NCBI RefSeq assembly: GCF_000763805.1
Contig: NZ_JRKS01000024.1
Coordinates: 1-40,655, forward strand
Length of the DNA: 40,655 bases
Source of the DNA: Paracoccus sphaerophysae
GTDB taxonomy: Bacteria; Pseudomonadota; Alphaproteobacteria; Rhodobacterales; Rhodobacteraceae
Reading direction: 5' to 3'
Positions 1 to 6,882 of this stretch are shown here, piece after piece (the stretch's first letter is position 1; the number at the start of each line of letters is the position of its first letter). Below the pieces are notes generated by a model that saw nothing but the letters and a program-made list of their open reading frames with translations, did not search any database and was not told the origin of the DNA. The position numbers and the translations under genes are program-made.

Positions 1-131
1 CCCTGCACGAATGCCGTGTTCGATGCGCTTCGCAAGATGAAGACCATGCGCCAGATCGAGGCGGCTGAACTGCTGGTCAACGCGAACAACTACTCCGTCG
101 CCTACGTGAACGCGATCCTTGCGGGAAAGCG
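1..131 (+). pseudogene. 3'-truncated fragment of a RepB/ParB-type partition protein
   Basis: Reading frame 1 is open from the first base of the window, so the gene begins to the left. It encodes about 42 residues (FDALRKMKTMRQIEAAELL, then NNYSVAYVNAILAG) that resemble the conserved helical segment of plasmid-partition RepB C-terminal/ParB-like proteins, a family common on alphaproteobacterial plasmids and integrated elements. The similarity stops near 121-131, where the DNA becomes the antisense of a phage tail tube gene. The open frame continues to a stop at 231 but only as a chance extension. Such proteins normally continue well past this motif, so the gene is cut at its 3' end. The assignment rests on recalled family sequence, not on a search. 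Confidence 0.6.
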
Positions 132-821
132 CACTTCCACCCGGCCCGTCAGCGCGGCCATGCCGAGGTCGGCCCCCTCGATGCGCCCGTCAGAGCGGAT
201 CGTCTCGATGCGGTCGAGGCCGTTGGAATAGGTGATCTCGGCCGAGATGACGTTGCCGAGGGGCGAGCCGTTCCGCGTGATCGCGCCATTGAAGTGGCCG
301 AAACGCTGCAGCGCCAGCGAGGTGGGCGTGCCTGCGGCTGTGGTGGCGGCGACGTTCTCGCCCTGAGCCACCAACCGTGCGGTCGCCGGAAGCAGCCCCG
401 ACCGTGCCATCTGCCACGACAACTGATCGCAGACGCAGCCGGTGTACATCGCATAGCGCGGCACCTCGGGCATCGCCGTTTCGATGGACATGCTCGGCAG
501 CGTCCAGTTGCCGGACTGGAAGGTGTGGGTCTTGGGCGTCGTGCCGGTGGTCGTGGGCTGACCGAAGGCCGCTTTCAGCCACAGGCCGAAGTTCTCGACA
601 TCGATCGGCACGACGACGTCGCCATCGGCGGTGACCGCGTCCTTGATTGGGGCCAGCGGATCGCGTCCCTGGCCCAAGAGTTCCGAGGCGATCAGCGGCT
701 GCTCGGAGCCGAGCGTGGTGCTGGCGAAGGGCACCGTGCGATAGCCCGAGGCGGGCGCGGTGCCATAGACGGTCTCGAACGCAAGCGCCATCTGCGCCCG
801 CGCCCCATGGGCTCGTGCCAT
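102..821 (-). pseudogene. phage tail tube protein, C-terminally truncated
   Basis: The product is 239 residues, starting MARAHGARAQMALAFETVYGT, which is typical of the Phage_tube_2-type tail tube protein found in rhodobacterial siphophages. It polymerises into the tail tube through which DNA passes. An AGGAG ribosome site lies 6 nt before the ATG at 821. Family members I know of are about 300 residues and continue after the segment ...ALTGRVEVRF. Here the frame crosses the junction with the partition-gene fragment, adds a few unrelated residues (PARIAFT) and stops. It is the last gene of the minus-strand morphogenesis operon, 24 nt after the tail terminator gene. Tail chaperone, tape measure and tip genes expected next are missing, so the block cannot make a complete tail. 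Confidence 0.75.
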
Positions 822-845
822 CGTAGTCTCCTGTGGTGAAGGGGG

Positions 846-1265
846 TCAGCCGAGCGGGTCGGCCGTGGAATAGTGCAGGACGATCGGGATCACCGCCGCC
901 TTCAGGCTGGCGGCGCCCTCGACCGGCAGATCGACCGGACGCGGCGCTTCTGCCTCGACCCAGTCGCAGAGACCGCCCATTGTGCGGTCGGCGGCGATCG
1001 CCGCGCCGATGCTGGCGCATAGCGTGTCGAAGGCTGCGTCACGGGTGGCTCCCTGCACGACCGCCTCGATCTCGGCCCGGTGCTGATAATGGTAGCGCAG
1101 CGGTGAAAGCGTCACCTCGGGCTCTCCCGGCTCGCCGTCGCGCAGGATCAGGAGGCCTGCGGCAGGCACGCGCTCGGGCAGGACGTCACCGCGGAGGGCG
1201 GTGGCGGACAGCGCCGATAGCCGCGCGTGCAGCGCGGCGAGGATGGTTTCGCGGGGGGTGGGCAT
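846..1265 (-). CDS. phage tail terminator / tail completion protein
   Basis: A 139-residue protein begins MPTPRETILAALHARLSAL. Its size, position directly upstream of the tail tube gene, and layout (N-terminal helix, then a conserved core with QHRAEIEAVV, then a C-terminal strand ending IVLHYSTADPLG) fit the tail terminator/minor tail family (lambda gpU or DUF3168-like) that caps the assembled tail tube. In related genomes such genes are often mislabelled acyl-CoA transferase. The start ATG follows GGCGGAAAC, a usable ribosome site. In an undisturbed phage operon it would follow the DUF6441 gene directly; here 2.2 kb of cassette DNA lies between them. The exact family is inferred from context and is only moderately certain. 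Confidence 0.65.
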   Translation of the reverse strand: MPTPRETILAALHARLSALSATALRGDVLPERVPAAGLLILRDGEPGEPEVTLSPLRYHYQHRAEIEAVVQGATRDAAFDTLCASIGAAIAADRTMGGLCDWVEAEAPRPVDLPVEGAASLKAAVIPIVLHYSTADPLG

Positions 1266-1298
1266 GTTTCCGCCTTGGCACGTTAGCGGTTTGCACGG

Positions 1299-1826
1299 TC
1301 AGAGAAGTTCCCTGAAGCTCCCGATCTTCAGTCTGAAACGGTGGTTCGTCGCCCAATCGTCCTTGATGGCGTCAGCGACCTCTACACTTAGCAAACCTTC
1401 GACGATCATTTGTCTGGTCAGGTCGACCGTGCCGAGAAGGACCAAGCCATCGCTGATGCGGCGGGCTTCATTCGCAGCACGCCTGTCATCCAGCGCGACG
1501 CCGGCCCCAATCGACACCGCATGTGCGATCGTCGCACTTTCGCCGATACCAAGGCGATGCGTACCCGTGAGCTGCCCAAACATCTCCAAGGCTGCATCGC
1601 TCTCCACCCGGCAAACTTCGCAGCATCCTGCGGTCAACGCAGCTTCGAACCGCGCCAATTGGTCCCCATAGACCTCCGTGATTTCGCCGACGGCATGGTC
1701 TGTCACGAGGAACTGCGGTGAAAGGTTCCGGATCAGATCCATCCGATCGATGCGGAGGAAGTTCACCAGCACAGAGGTGTCTGTGACGAGGACAACGGGC
1801 GGAGGATTCAGCATGTTGGACGTCAC
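1299..1826 (-). CDS. PIN-domain ribonuclease-like protein, partner of an ImmA-type regulator
   Basis: A 175-residue protein carries the PIN-fold acidic residues: Asp in VTDTSVLVNFL near residue 16, Glu in AVGEITEVY, Glu in LGIGESATIAHA, and Asp pair in VALDDRRAANEARR. PIN proteins are Mg-dependent RNases and commonly toxins. The start is GTG at 1826, whose last two bases and the next A form the TGA stop of the upstream XRE-ImmA gene (GTGA overlap), so the two are translationally coupled; an in-frame ATG at 1814 is an alternative. Only 33 nt separate it from the tail terminator gene, with no clear terminator. There is no small VapB-type antitoxin, which makes the regulator-peptidase the only candidate partner. 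Toxicity is an inference. Confidence 0.75.
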   Translation of the reverse strand: MTSNMLNPPPVVLVTDTSVLVNFLRIDRMDLIRNLSPQFLVTDHAVGEITEVYGDQLARFEAALTAGCCEVCRVESDAALEMFGQLTGTHRLGIGESATIAHAVSIGAGVALDDRRAANEARRISDGLVLLGTVDLTRQMIVEGLLSVEVADAIKDDWATNHRFRLKIGSFRELL

Positions 1827-3064
1827 TCAGCTCGCGCGGCCTCAGCAAGTTCGAGCAACTTGCGCCCATCGACGCCGATGGTCTTACCCACATCCAGAAG
1901 GCGTCCTCGCGAAATCTCGCCCAGCCGATAAGCCTCAAGGGCCAGGTGAGCCACGCGGCTCCGAAGCTCTCGGGTTCCTCTCTTGTTGCTGACTGGCGCC
2001 TCAATATCCTCGAAGAGGTCCAAGGCCCGCAGGTAGTCCTTTCCCGCTTCCTCTTGCTCGGGAGACAGCAGCAGGTCGCTTTCCGGCTGATTGATGTGGC
2101 GCAGGCTCTTCAGTCGATAGACCGCCGCCTGATAGCTTGCGCCGAACCTGTGCGCGATAAACGCGACGTCTTGAAAGCCGATCGTCTGGGAGCGAGGTGC
2201 CGGACGCAGCTGGCCCTGTATGCTTCCACCGGTCGCCACATCAAAGACGATCTGATCGGTACGTGCAGGCTGACCCTTGCCGAGCTGTCGCAGCTCTTCC
2301 TCGAGACCGGCCTCCGGAAGCAGGAAGGCTGCGGCGAAAGCGTTCGCGCGCTGTTCTATGCGCTCACGGCTGTTGTCGGCGCTGCTCACGCCAACCACAC
2401 GGTCGCGATCAAGAAGGGCATGCGCATACTCATGCGCTAGTGAGAAACGCTGGCGCGCACGCACATGCGCCGCATTCACGAGCACTGCCATGCCAATGCT
2501 CGGATGATGCAGGAACAGTCCTGACATGGTGTGAGGAAGATCCACCACCGATGCCCAGATCCCCTGATCGCCCAGCAGTCCCGCCATGTCGGCAATCGGA
2601 GCGCTCCCAAGTTCGAGGCGTCTCCGTTCCTGTTCAGCGACCCGCTCGCCCTGAGCGACAGCTTCCCCGGTCGATCTTGGTACTGGCTCACGGTACGCAG
2701 GCGGCCCATCGCGCTCTTCACGCCCGAGCAACTCTTCCAAACTGACACCTTCACGGCAGATCTGCACGCAGCGGTCTACCTCGATCCGGATTTCCGGAGT
2801 TGCATCGATGCCAGGTGCAATCCGATGCAGCGCCACTACTACGTCTTCATCCGCGTCCGGAACGTCTGCGAGGAACCAGCTGACTGGCCGACGATAGAGG
2901 TCCGCCAGTCGCGCAAGTTCCATGGTGGATACCGCGCGGTTCCCTCCTTCGATCTGCGTGACAGCCGTACGGGGAAGGCCAAGAGCTTCAGCCACGTCAC
3001 CCTGACTGATTGATGCGAGTTCTCGTGCCTCCCTCAGTCGACGGGACAATTCGATGCGATTCAT
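1823..3064 (-). CDS. XRE-family regulator fused to ImmA/IrrE metallopeptidase
   Basis: A 413-residue protein with two domains. Residues about 5-65 form an XRE helix-turn-helix (SQGDVAEALGLPRTAVTQIE). The middle holds an ImmA/IrrE (COG2856) zincin with the HExxH signature in FSLAHEYAHALLDR and the downstream third-ligand region EQRANAFAAAFLLP. The C-terminal ~120 residues (AHRFGASYQAAVYRLKSL onward) resemble the usual tail of such proteins. Family members typically repress their own operon and cleave or inactivate a regulator under stress. The start at MNRIELSRRLREARE is chosen because GAGGA lies 7 nt upstream and a promoter-like sequence lies just beyond. The frame is open further upstream but that part is unrelated to the family. 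It overlaps the PIN gene downstream and is divergent from a DUF2188 gene. Confidence 0.85.
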   Translation of the reverse strand: MNRIELSRRLREARELASISQGDVAEALGLPRTAVTQIEGGNRAVSTMELARLADLYRRPVSWFLADVPDADEDVVVALHRIAPGIDATPEIRIEVDRCVQICREGVSLEELLGREERDGPPAYREPVPRSTGEAVAQGERVAEQERRRLELGSAPIADMAGLLGDQGIWASVVDLPHTMSGLFLHHPSIGMAVLVNAAHVRARQRFSLAHEYAHALLDRDRVVGVSSADNSRERIEQRANAFAAAFLLPEAGLEEELRQLGKGQPARTDQIVFDVATGGSIQGQLRPAPRSQTIGFQDVAFIAHRFGASYQAAVYRLKSLRHINQPESDLLLSPEQEEAGKDYLRALDLFEDIEAPVSNKRGTRELRSRVAHLALEAYRLGEISRGRLLDVGKTIGVDGRKLLELAEAARAE

Positions 3065-3116
3065 GACGGGTTCCTCGGTGTGCATGTCGGGCTTCTCCCG
3101 GCCCTTGCATGGGCAC

Positions 3117-3145
3117 AAGATAGGCTGCCAGAACCATAACGTCAA
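3117..3145 (-). promoter_or_regulatory. sigma-70-like promoter for the XRE-ImmA/PIN pair
   Basis: Read on the minus strand, TTGACG (3145-3140) and TATCTT (3122-3117) are separated by exactly 17 nt. Transcription would start about 45 nt before the XRE-ImmA ATG at 3064. It is one of the better housekeeping-type promoter matches in the window and gives the cassette its own transcription independent of the phage operon. Confidence 0.5.
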
Positions 3146-3155
3146 ATTCTTACTT

Positions 3156-3163
3156 GAACGTTC
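3156..3163. promoter_or_regulatory. GAACGTTC palindrome, possible XRE operator
   Basis: A perfect 8-bp palindrome lies in the 149-bp gap between the divergent XRE-ImmA and DUF2188 genes, about 10 bp upstream of the minus-strand -35 hexamer. XRE regulators usually bind short palindromes in their own divergent promoter region. One short palindrome is weak evidence, so this is a candidate only. Confidence 0.25.
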
Positions 3164-3213
3164 GATTGTCACACACCACATCGTCGGCATGCCACCGAAA
3201 GGAGGTGATGGAA

Positions 3214-3438
3214 ATGGCAGGCAAGAACCAGCACGTGGTTCGGCGCGAGGACGGTTGGGCAGTCTTTGGCGCTGGGAACAACCGCGACACGGCGCGTTAC
3301 GGCACTCAGGCCGAAGCAATCAATCGGGCCACCGAGATTGCGCGCAACCAGCAGAGCGAAGTTCTGATCCACGGACGTGACGGCCGGATCCGCGAGCGCA
3401 ATAGCTACGGAAACGACCCGTTCCCGCCCCGCGGCTGA
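3214..3438 (+). CDS. small DUF2188 protein, divergent from the XRE-ImmA gene
   Basis: A 74-residue protein has the DUF2188 pattern: a strand with a central Trp (HVVRREDGWAVFGAGN), then a segment in which a threonine and helix (ARYGTQAEAINRATEIAR) are followed by LIHGRDGRIRERNSYGNDP. The start ATG at 3214 is fixed by an almost ideal ribosome site, AAAGGAGGTGAT at 3198-3209; the in-frame ATG at 3208 is too close to it. No function is established for DUF2188. It is the only plus-strand gene inside the phage block, faces away from the XRE-ImmA/PIN pair, and ends just before a strong hairpin. A role as regulator or accessory factor of that pair is only a guess from position. Confidence 0.8.
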   Translation: MAGKNQHVVRREDGWAVFGAGNNRDTARYGTQAEAINRATEIARNQQSEVLIHGRDGRIRERNSYGNDPFPPRG

Positions 3439-3442
3439 GAAA

Positions 3443-3473
3443 CGCGCGGAGGACCTTTATGGTCCTCCGCGCG
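3443..3473. terminator. 13-bp perfect hairpin, probable bidirectional terminator
   Basis: The arms CGCGCGGAGGACC (3443-3455) and its exact complement (3461-3473) enclose the loop TTTAT. It lies between the convergent ends of the DUF2188 gene (stop 3438) and the minus-strand DUF6441 gene (stop 3486). No long T-run follows, so efficiency is uncertain, but the position suits insulation of the cassette from phage transcription. Confidence 0.6.
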
Positions 3474-3485
3474 ACCACTCGCGCC

Positions 3486-4124
3486 TCAGAGCTGCCCCTC
3501 CACCCAGTTCGCCACAATCAGCCCCGGCACCGCGTCATGCGCCCGCTCCGCGTCCCGCGCGAGGTCCAGCCGCTTCGGCAGCTTGACCTGCGGCACCAGC
3601 AGGAAGATCGGCACTGTCACACGGTCCCGGCCGGTCTTCGACCGTGAGGCGACGGCAAGGCCCTTCGTGTTCAGCCGTCCCTCGGCCACCAGCAGGCTAG
3701 GTCCCCTGCGTCGATAGATGAACCGCAGGCGCAGGCCTGTGCGGCGTTCCCATTCGCCGGGGGTGATCCGGCCGCCGCGCCGGGACTTGCCTGCGGCGGG
3801 GAGCGGGATCGCTGGCCAGAAGCCGTTCTTCGAGCGGATCAGCGGGCCGGTGTCGTGCGCACCGACGATGACGGGGGCATAAGACCAGACCACGGTTGCC
3901 GCGTTCAGGCTGGGCGTCGCCTTGGGGAACTGCTCCGACCGGATGGTGCGGGCAAGCCGAGGCCCGAGCCCCGCGCCGGTGATCTGCAGCCGCCAGGCGG
4001 CCTTCAGCCCGGTTCCGGCCTCGCGGATCGCGGCCGACACGGCCCGCTCGCCCGCCGCGACCTCGGCCGCCATCATCGCGACGATGTCGGGATCGATGTC
4101 GAGCTTAAGTTTCATCACGGTCAC
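3486..4124 (-). CDS. phage DUF6441 structural/assembly protein
   Basis: The product is about 209-212 residues and matches what I recall of DUF6441, a family found between head-tail joining and tail terminator genes of rhodobacterial prophages. Recognisable segments are the N-terminal helix (VAAGERAVSAAIREAGTGLK), ITGAGLGPRLARTIR, and the basic stretch GEWERRTGLRLRFIYRRR. It may be a head-tail connector or neck component, but function is not established. GTG at 4124 overlaps the stop of the upstream gene (GTGA); the in-frame ATG at 4115 (MKLKLDID) is an equally good start. The next downstream phage gene is displaced by the XRE-ImmA/PIN/DUF2188 cassette. Confidence 0.75.
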   Translation of the reverse strand: MTVMKLKLDIDPDIVAMMAAEVAAGERAVSAAIREAGTGLKAAWRLQITGAGLGPRLARTIRSEQFPKATPSLNAATVVWSYAPVIVGAHDTGPLIRSKNGFWPAIPLPAAGKSRRGGRITPGEWERRTGLRLRFIYRRRGPSLLVAEGRLNTKGLAVASRSKTGRDRVTVPIFLLVPQVKLPKRLDLARDAERAHDAVPGLIVANWVEGQL

Positions 4125-4432
4125 GCCGGGCGCAGATCGACGGTCCAGACCAGCCGCTCGCGGTCGCGGACGGGCTCGCCTTGGATGAGGAAGGCGTCGC
4201 CGTCGATCTCGATGCGGTCGCCGGGGCGTGGGTTCGCCACCTCGACGACCCGCAGGTCGATCCGGGTGGTCTCGGACCAGAGTCGCGCGTCGCCGAAGTC
4301 TGTGACGGTATCGGCACGCCTGGCGACGACACGCACCAGGACCGGCGCGCCGCCATCGGCGATGTAGACCGCATCGCGCCCGATGTTCGGATCGGCGAAG
4401 AGCGCGCCGACGGCGGCGGCGAAGGCGCTCAT
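4121..4432 (-). CDS. phage head-tail joining protein
   Basis: A 103-residue protein begins MSAFAAAVGALFADPNIG and contains the stretches ADGGAPVLVRVVARRAD, TRIDLRVVEVANPRPGDR and IEIDGDAFLIQGEP. This resembles the small beta-rich head-tail joining (lambda gpFII/Phage_attach-like) proteins that connect the portal/neck to the tail. The start ATG overlaps the stop of the DUF2190 gene by one base (TGATG), so translation is coupled, and its own stop overlaps a possible GTG start of the DUF6441 gene. Length and order fit a siphophage head-tail operon. The family call is from pattern and position. Confidence 0.7.
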   Translation of the reverse strand: MSAFAAAVGALFADPNIGRDAVYIADGGAPVLVRVVARRADTVTDFGDARLWSETTRIDLRVVEVANPRPGDRIEIDGDAFLIQGEPVRDRERLVWTVDLRPA

Positions 4433-4767
4433 CAGAACGCGCCGTTCAGCCGCACCCGGCCGACCACATCGCCAGCACCACCCGCCACCGCCTCGGTCGC
4501 CACGCCGATCAGCGTGTTCGAGGTGGTGACCTTGGTGGTTTGCCGGGCGGTGTTGTCCCAATAGATGCGGTCGCCGACGGCCCATGCCTGGGAGCCGAGC
4601 TTCTTCAGCTCATAAACGCCGACGAGCGCGGCTTCGACAGTTTCGCCGAGGGCGGCGGTGCCGGAGGCCACGCCGAAGATCGAGCCGACGAGCAGGCCAT
4701 CGCCCGATGCGACGGCATATGGCGCGGTCAGGGTGATGGTGTTGCCGGGCTGGACGTAGGTTTTCAT
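4432..4767 (-). CDS. DUF2190 capsid-associated (decoration/cement-like) protein
   Basis: A 111-residue protein begins MKTYVQPGNTITLTAPYAVA, with GLLVGSIFGVASGTAALGE, VEAALVGVYELKK, and a final GRVRLNGAF. This is the DUF2190 pattern: a small beta protein encoded directly after the major capsid gene in many phages and thought to decorate or cement the capsid. An AAGGA ribosome site stands 8 nt before the ATG. It lies 77 nt downstream of the capsid gene, separated by a short GC-rich inverted repeat. It overlaps the head-tail joining gene by one base. Confidence 0.8.
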   Translation of the reverse strand: MKTYVQPGNTITLTAPYAVASGDGLLVGSIFGVASGTAALGETVEAALVGVYELKKLGSQAWAVGDRIYWDNTARQTTKVTTSNTLIGVATEAVAGGAGDVVGRVRLNGAF

Positions 4768-4793
4768 GGGAAGGATCCTTGTGGAAAGACGAA

Positions 4794-4815
4794 GGGCGGC
4801 CCGTGAGGACCGCCC
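4794..4815 (-). other. GC-rich inverted repeat between capsid and DUF2190 genes
   Basis: Arms GGGCGG (4794-4799) and CCGCCC (4810-4815) flank a 10-nt loop. It lies just after the capsid gene in the direction of transcription and could be a transcript-processing or partial termination hairpin that sets capsid expression above that of later genes. There is no T-run, and 6-bp GC repeats are common in this DNA. Confidence 0.3.
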
Positions 4816-4844
4816 GTGTGTCAGGGTTCAGCATGGGGTGCCGG

Positions 4845-6878
4845 TTACGCGCCCGGGTTCTTGTAGAGGCCGCGCCAGTCGATGGCTTTGGCGCCGAAGT
4901 CGAGGCGGCACTTGATCTCTACCCCGTCGACATCGAAGCCGTTGCGGGTCTCGATGTAGGCGCCCTGCTGGCCCTCGAGATAGGCGTATTCGATGGTGTC
5001 GATCTGGTTGGGGCTTGCGGCCAGATACCAGGCGGTGGCGCTGGCCGCGTCAAGGCGCGGCTCGCTGATCGGCGAGAGCGTCCGGATCGACTCCGGCACC
5101 ACCTTGGCGCTGTCGGCGGGGACGAGGTTCTGGGCCACCAGCTGTTCTGCTTTCAGTTCCAGCGCGGCCGGGACGATCAGGAAGGCCGGGCGGATGTTCA
5201 GCACCGTCTTCTTGTCGAGGCCGGTCTGCAGGGCCATCGCAGCCCGGGCCGCGCCGACGCTGGCGACGTCCAGGGCGGCACCGGTGCCTGCGAGGTTCTT
5301 GTGCGTGGTGTGGAACAGCGCGTTGCCGTCGGCCATGGCCGGGTTCGAGGTGATGATGCCCCAGACAACGTCGCTTTCCAGCTGGGCGATGGAGTTGCCG
5401 TACATCGCCGGGATCCGGGTGAAGGCGTCGAGATCGTCATTGATCAGCACCTGCCGGGTGATCGCCACGACGCGGCCATAGGTCTTGACCTTGTAGCTCT
5501 CCTTGCTCTCGCCAAGCGTCCCGCGCTTGAACTCGCCGCTTTCGCCCACTTCGAGGAGTTGCGGCGCCTCGCCCAGTTGCACCCGGTGCATCGACTTGAA
5601 GTCGGTCGCCAGCACCTGGCGGCAGAAGAGCGCGAAGGTCCGGGGATAGGCGTCATAGGCCTGCCGGAGCGTCTTGTTGGTGACGGCCGACAGGATCTCG
5701 GGGAAGTCTGAGGTCGAATGCAGCGCACGCGTCGCCACCTCGTCGCGCGACAGGCCGCGCGTGTTCACCCCGGCATTGCCGAGGCTTTCGCGGGCGAGTT
5801 CCAGGAGCGTCATGCCGCGATACTGGCGCGCGGCATCCTCGAGCGGAAACAGCGTTGGGCTGTAGCGGTGCAGGAGCGCGTTCGCCACCGCGTCGCGGCG
5901 GGTGATGCGCTCGTCCCGGCCACCGAGGGGGACCGAGACATGCGGGAAGGTCCGGGTCTCGTCCGACTTTGCGGCGACCTGGTCGAGGATCAGGCGGCGG
6001 GACTCGTCCACGCTGACGCCGCGCTTGACCAGATCTTCGGCGAAGCTGCGTTCGAGGCTCAGACGGCTGGTCAGATCGTAGATCGTGGAGACGCGGTCGC
6101 GTTCGGCCTCGCGGGCGCGGGTGGCGATGGCCTCGCTGTCGGGCGCAGGCGCCGGCTCCGGCATGCGCGCGGCGGTCGGTTCGGGGCTCGCCGGGGCCGC
6201 GACGGGCTGCTGGCGGGTGTCATTGCTGGCGGGGACATCCCCGGCCACGGTGGTCGTGCTCTCAGGCATGGATGCCTCCTTTTGAATGCGGGTGTCGACG
6301 ATCTCGACGGGATAGCTGGCCTGATCCGCGGCGCGGACCTGCGCGCGGGGATCGGCGGGAACGGTCACGAAGCTGACTTCCAGCGGGGTCCAGCGTTCGA
6401 CAATGCGTTGCTCGACCTCGCCCTTCGCGGCGGGCTCGACCACCTTCACCCTCTCAATGGAATAGCCCACCGAGACGTTGCGGATGATGCCGTCGCTGAT
6501 CAGGCCGAACATGCGGTCAGCGGCCTGGTCGAGCCCTTCGCGGGGGAAGCGGATGGTGGCCTTGCCTTCCTTGCCCTCGATCCAGGCGCGCTCGACCACG
6601 CCCACCTGCGAATGCGAGGACCAGACCGAATGGCTGTCGAGCGCCGGGGCACCGGCATTGAGGCGCGTCAGGTCCACCGCCCTGTCGCTGACCTCGAGGA
6701 TTTCGTCGAAGGGAACGGAGGTGTCCCAGCCGGTCCAGCGCCGCCGCCGGACGGCCGCGCCGGTGGTGAAGACCACGTCGACCGAACGGGCCTCGGTGTT
6801 GACGGTCGCAGGCAGGATGGGCGCGCGCCGCAGCTGCATCGGCAGGGCGACCGGGGCCGCCATCATCGTGTCGGGCAT
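4845..6878 (-). CDS. fused prohead protease / major capsid protein
   Basis: A 677-residue protein. Residues about 1-190 are an HK97/U35-type prohead protease, with LNAGAPALDSHSVWSSHSQVG, IRNVSVGYSIERV and WTPLEVSFVTVPADP. A Pro/Ala/Glu-rich linker and scaffold-like helical region follow (about 195-330). The rest is a major capsid domain with AQLESDVVWGIITSNPAMADG, FLIVPAALELKAEQL and the C-terminal GVEIKCRLDFGAKAIDW. Protease, delta/scaffold and capsid are thus made as one chain that must self-process during head assembly. This fusion architecture is known in some phages. The ATG at 6878 is preceded by AAGGA that overlaps the portal stop codon, with a 4-nt gap, so it is coupled to the portal gene. 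Confidence 0.9.
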   Translation of the reverse strand: MPDTMMAAPVALPMQLRRAPILPATVNTEARSVDVVFTTGAAVRRRRWTGWDTSVPFDEILEVSDRAVDLTRLNAGAPALDSHSVWSSHSQVGVVERAWIEGKEGKATIRFPREGLDQAADRMFGLISDGIIRNVSVGYSIERVKVVEPAAKGEVEQRIVERWTPLEVSFVTVPADPRAQVRAADQASYPVEIVDTRIQKEASMPESTTTVAGDVPASNDTRQQPVAAPASPEPTAARMPEPAPAPDSEAIATRAREAERDRVSTIYDLTSRLSLERSFAEDLVKRGVSVDESRRLILDQVAAKSDETRTFPHVSVPLGGRDERITRRDAVANALLHRYSPTLFPLEDAARQYRGMTLLELARESLGNAGVNTRGLSRDEVATRALHSTSDFPEILSAVTNKTLRQAYDAYPRTFALFCRQVLATDFKSMHRVQLGEAPQLLEVGESGEFKRGTLGESKESYKVKTYGRVVAITRQVLINDDLDAFTRIPAMYGNSIAQLESDVVWGIITSNPAMADGNALFHTTHKNLAGTGAALDVASVGAARAAMALQTGLDKKTVLNIRPAFLIVPAALELKAEQLVAQNLVPADSAKVVPESIRTLSPISEPRLDAASATAWYLAASPNQIDTIEYAYLEGQQGAYIETRNGFDVDGVEIKCRLDFGAKAIDWRGLYKNPGA

Positions 6879-6882
6879 GGCC

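Noticed and set aside
3065..3319. N-terminal extension of the XRE-ImmA protein by 85 residues
   Set aside because: The frame is open, but it is Cys/Pro/Arg-rich and non-homologous, overlaps the promoter, palindrome and divergent DUF2188 gene, and a good ribosome site fixes the start at 3064.
3456..3460. CRISPR or repeat array near the cassette hairpin
   Set aside because: The inverted repeat occurs once only, with no regularly spaced copies anywhere in the window.
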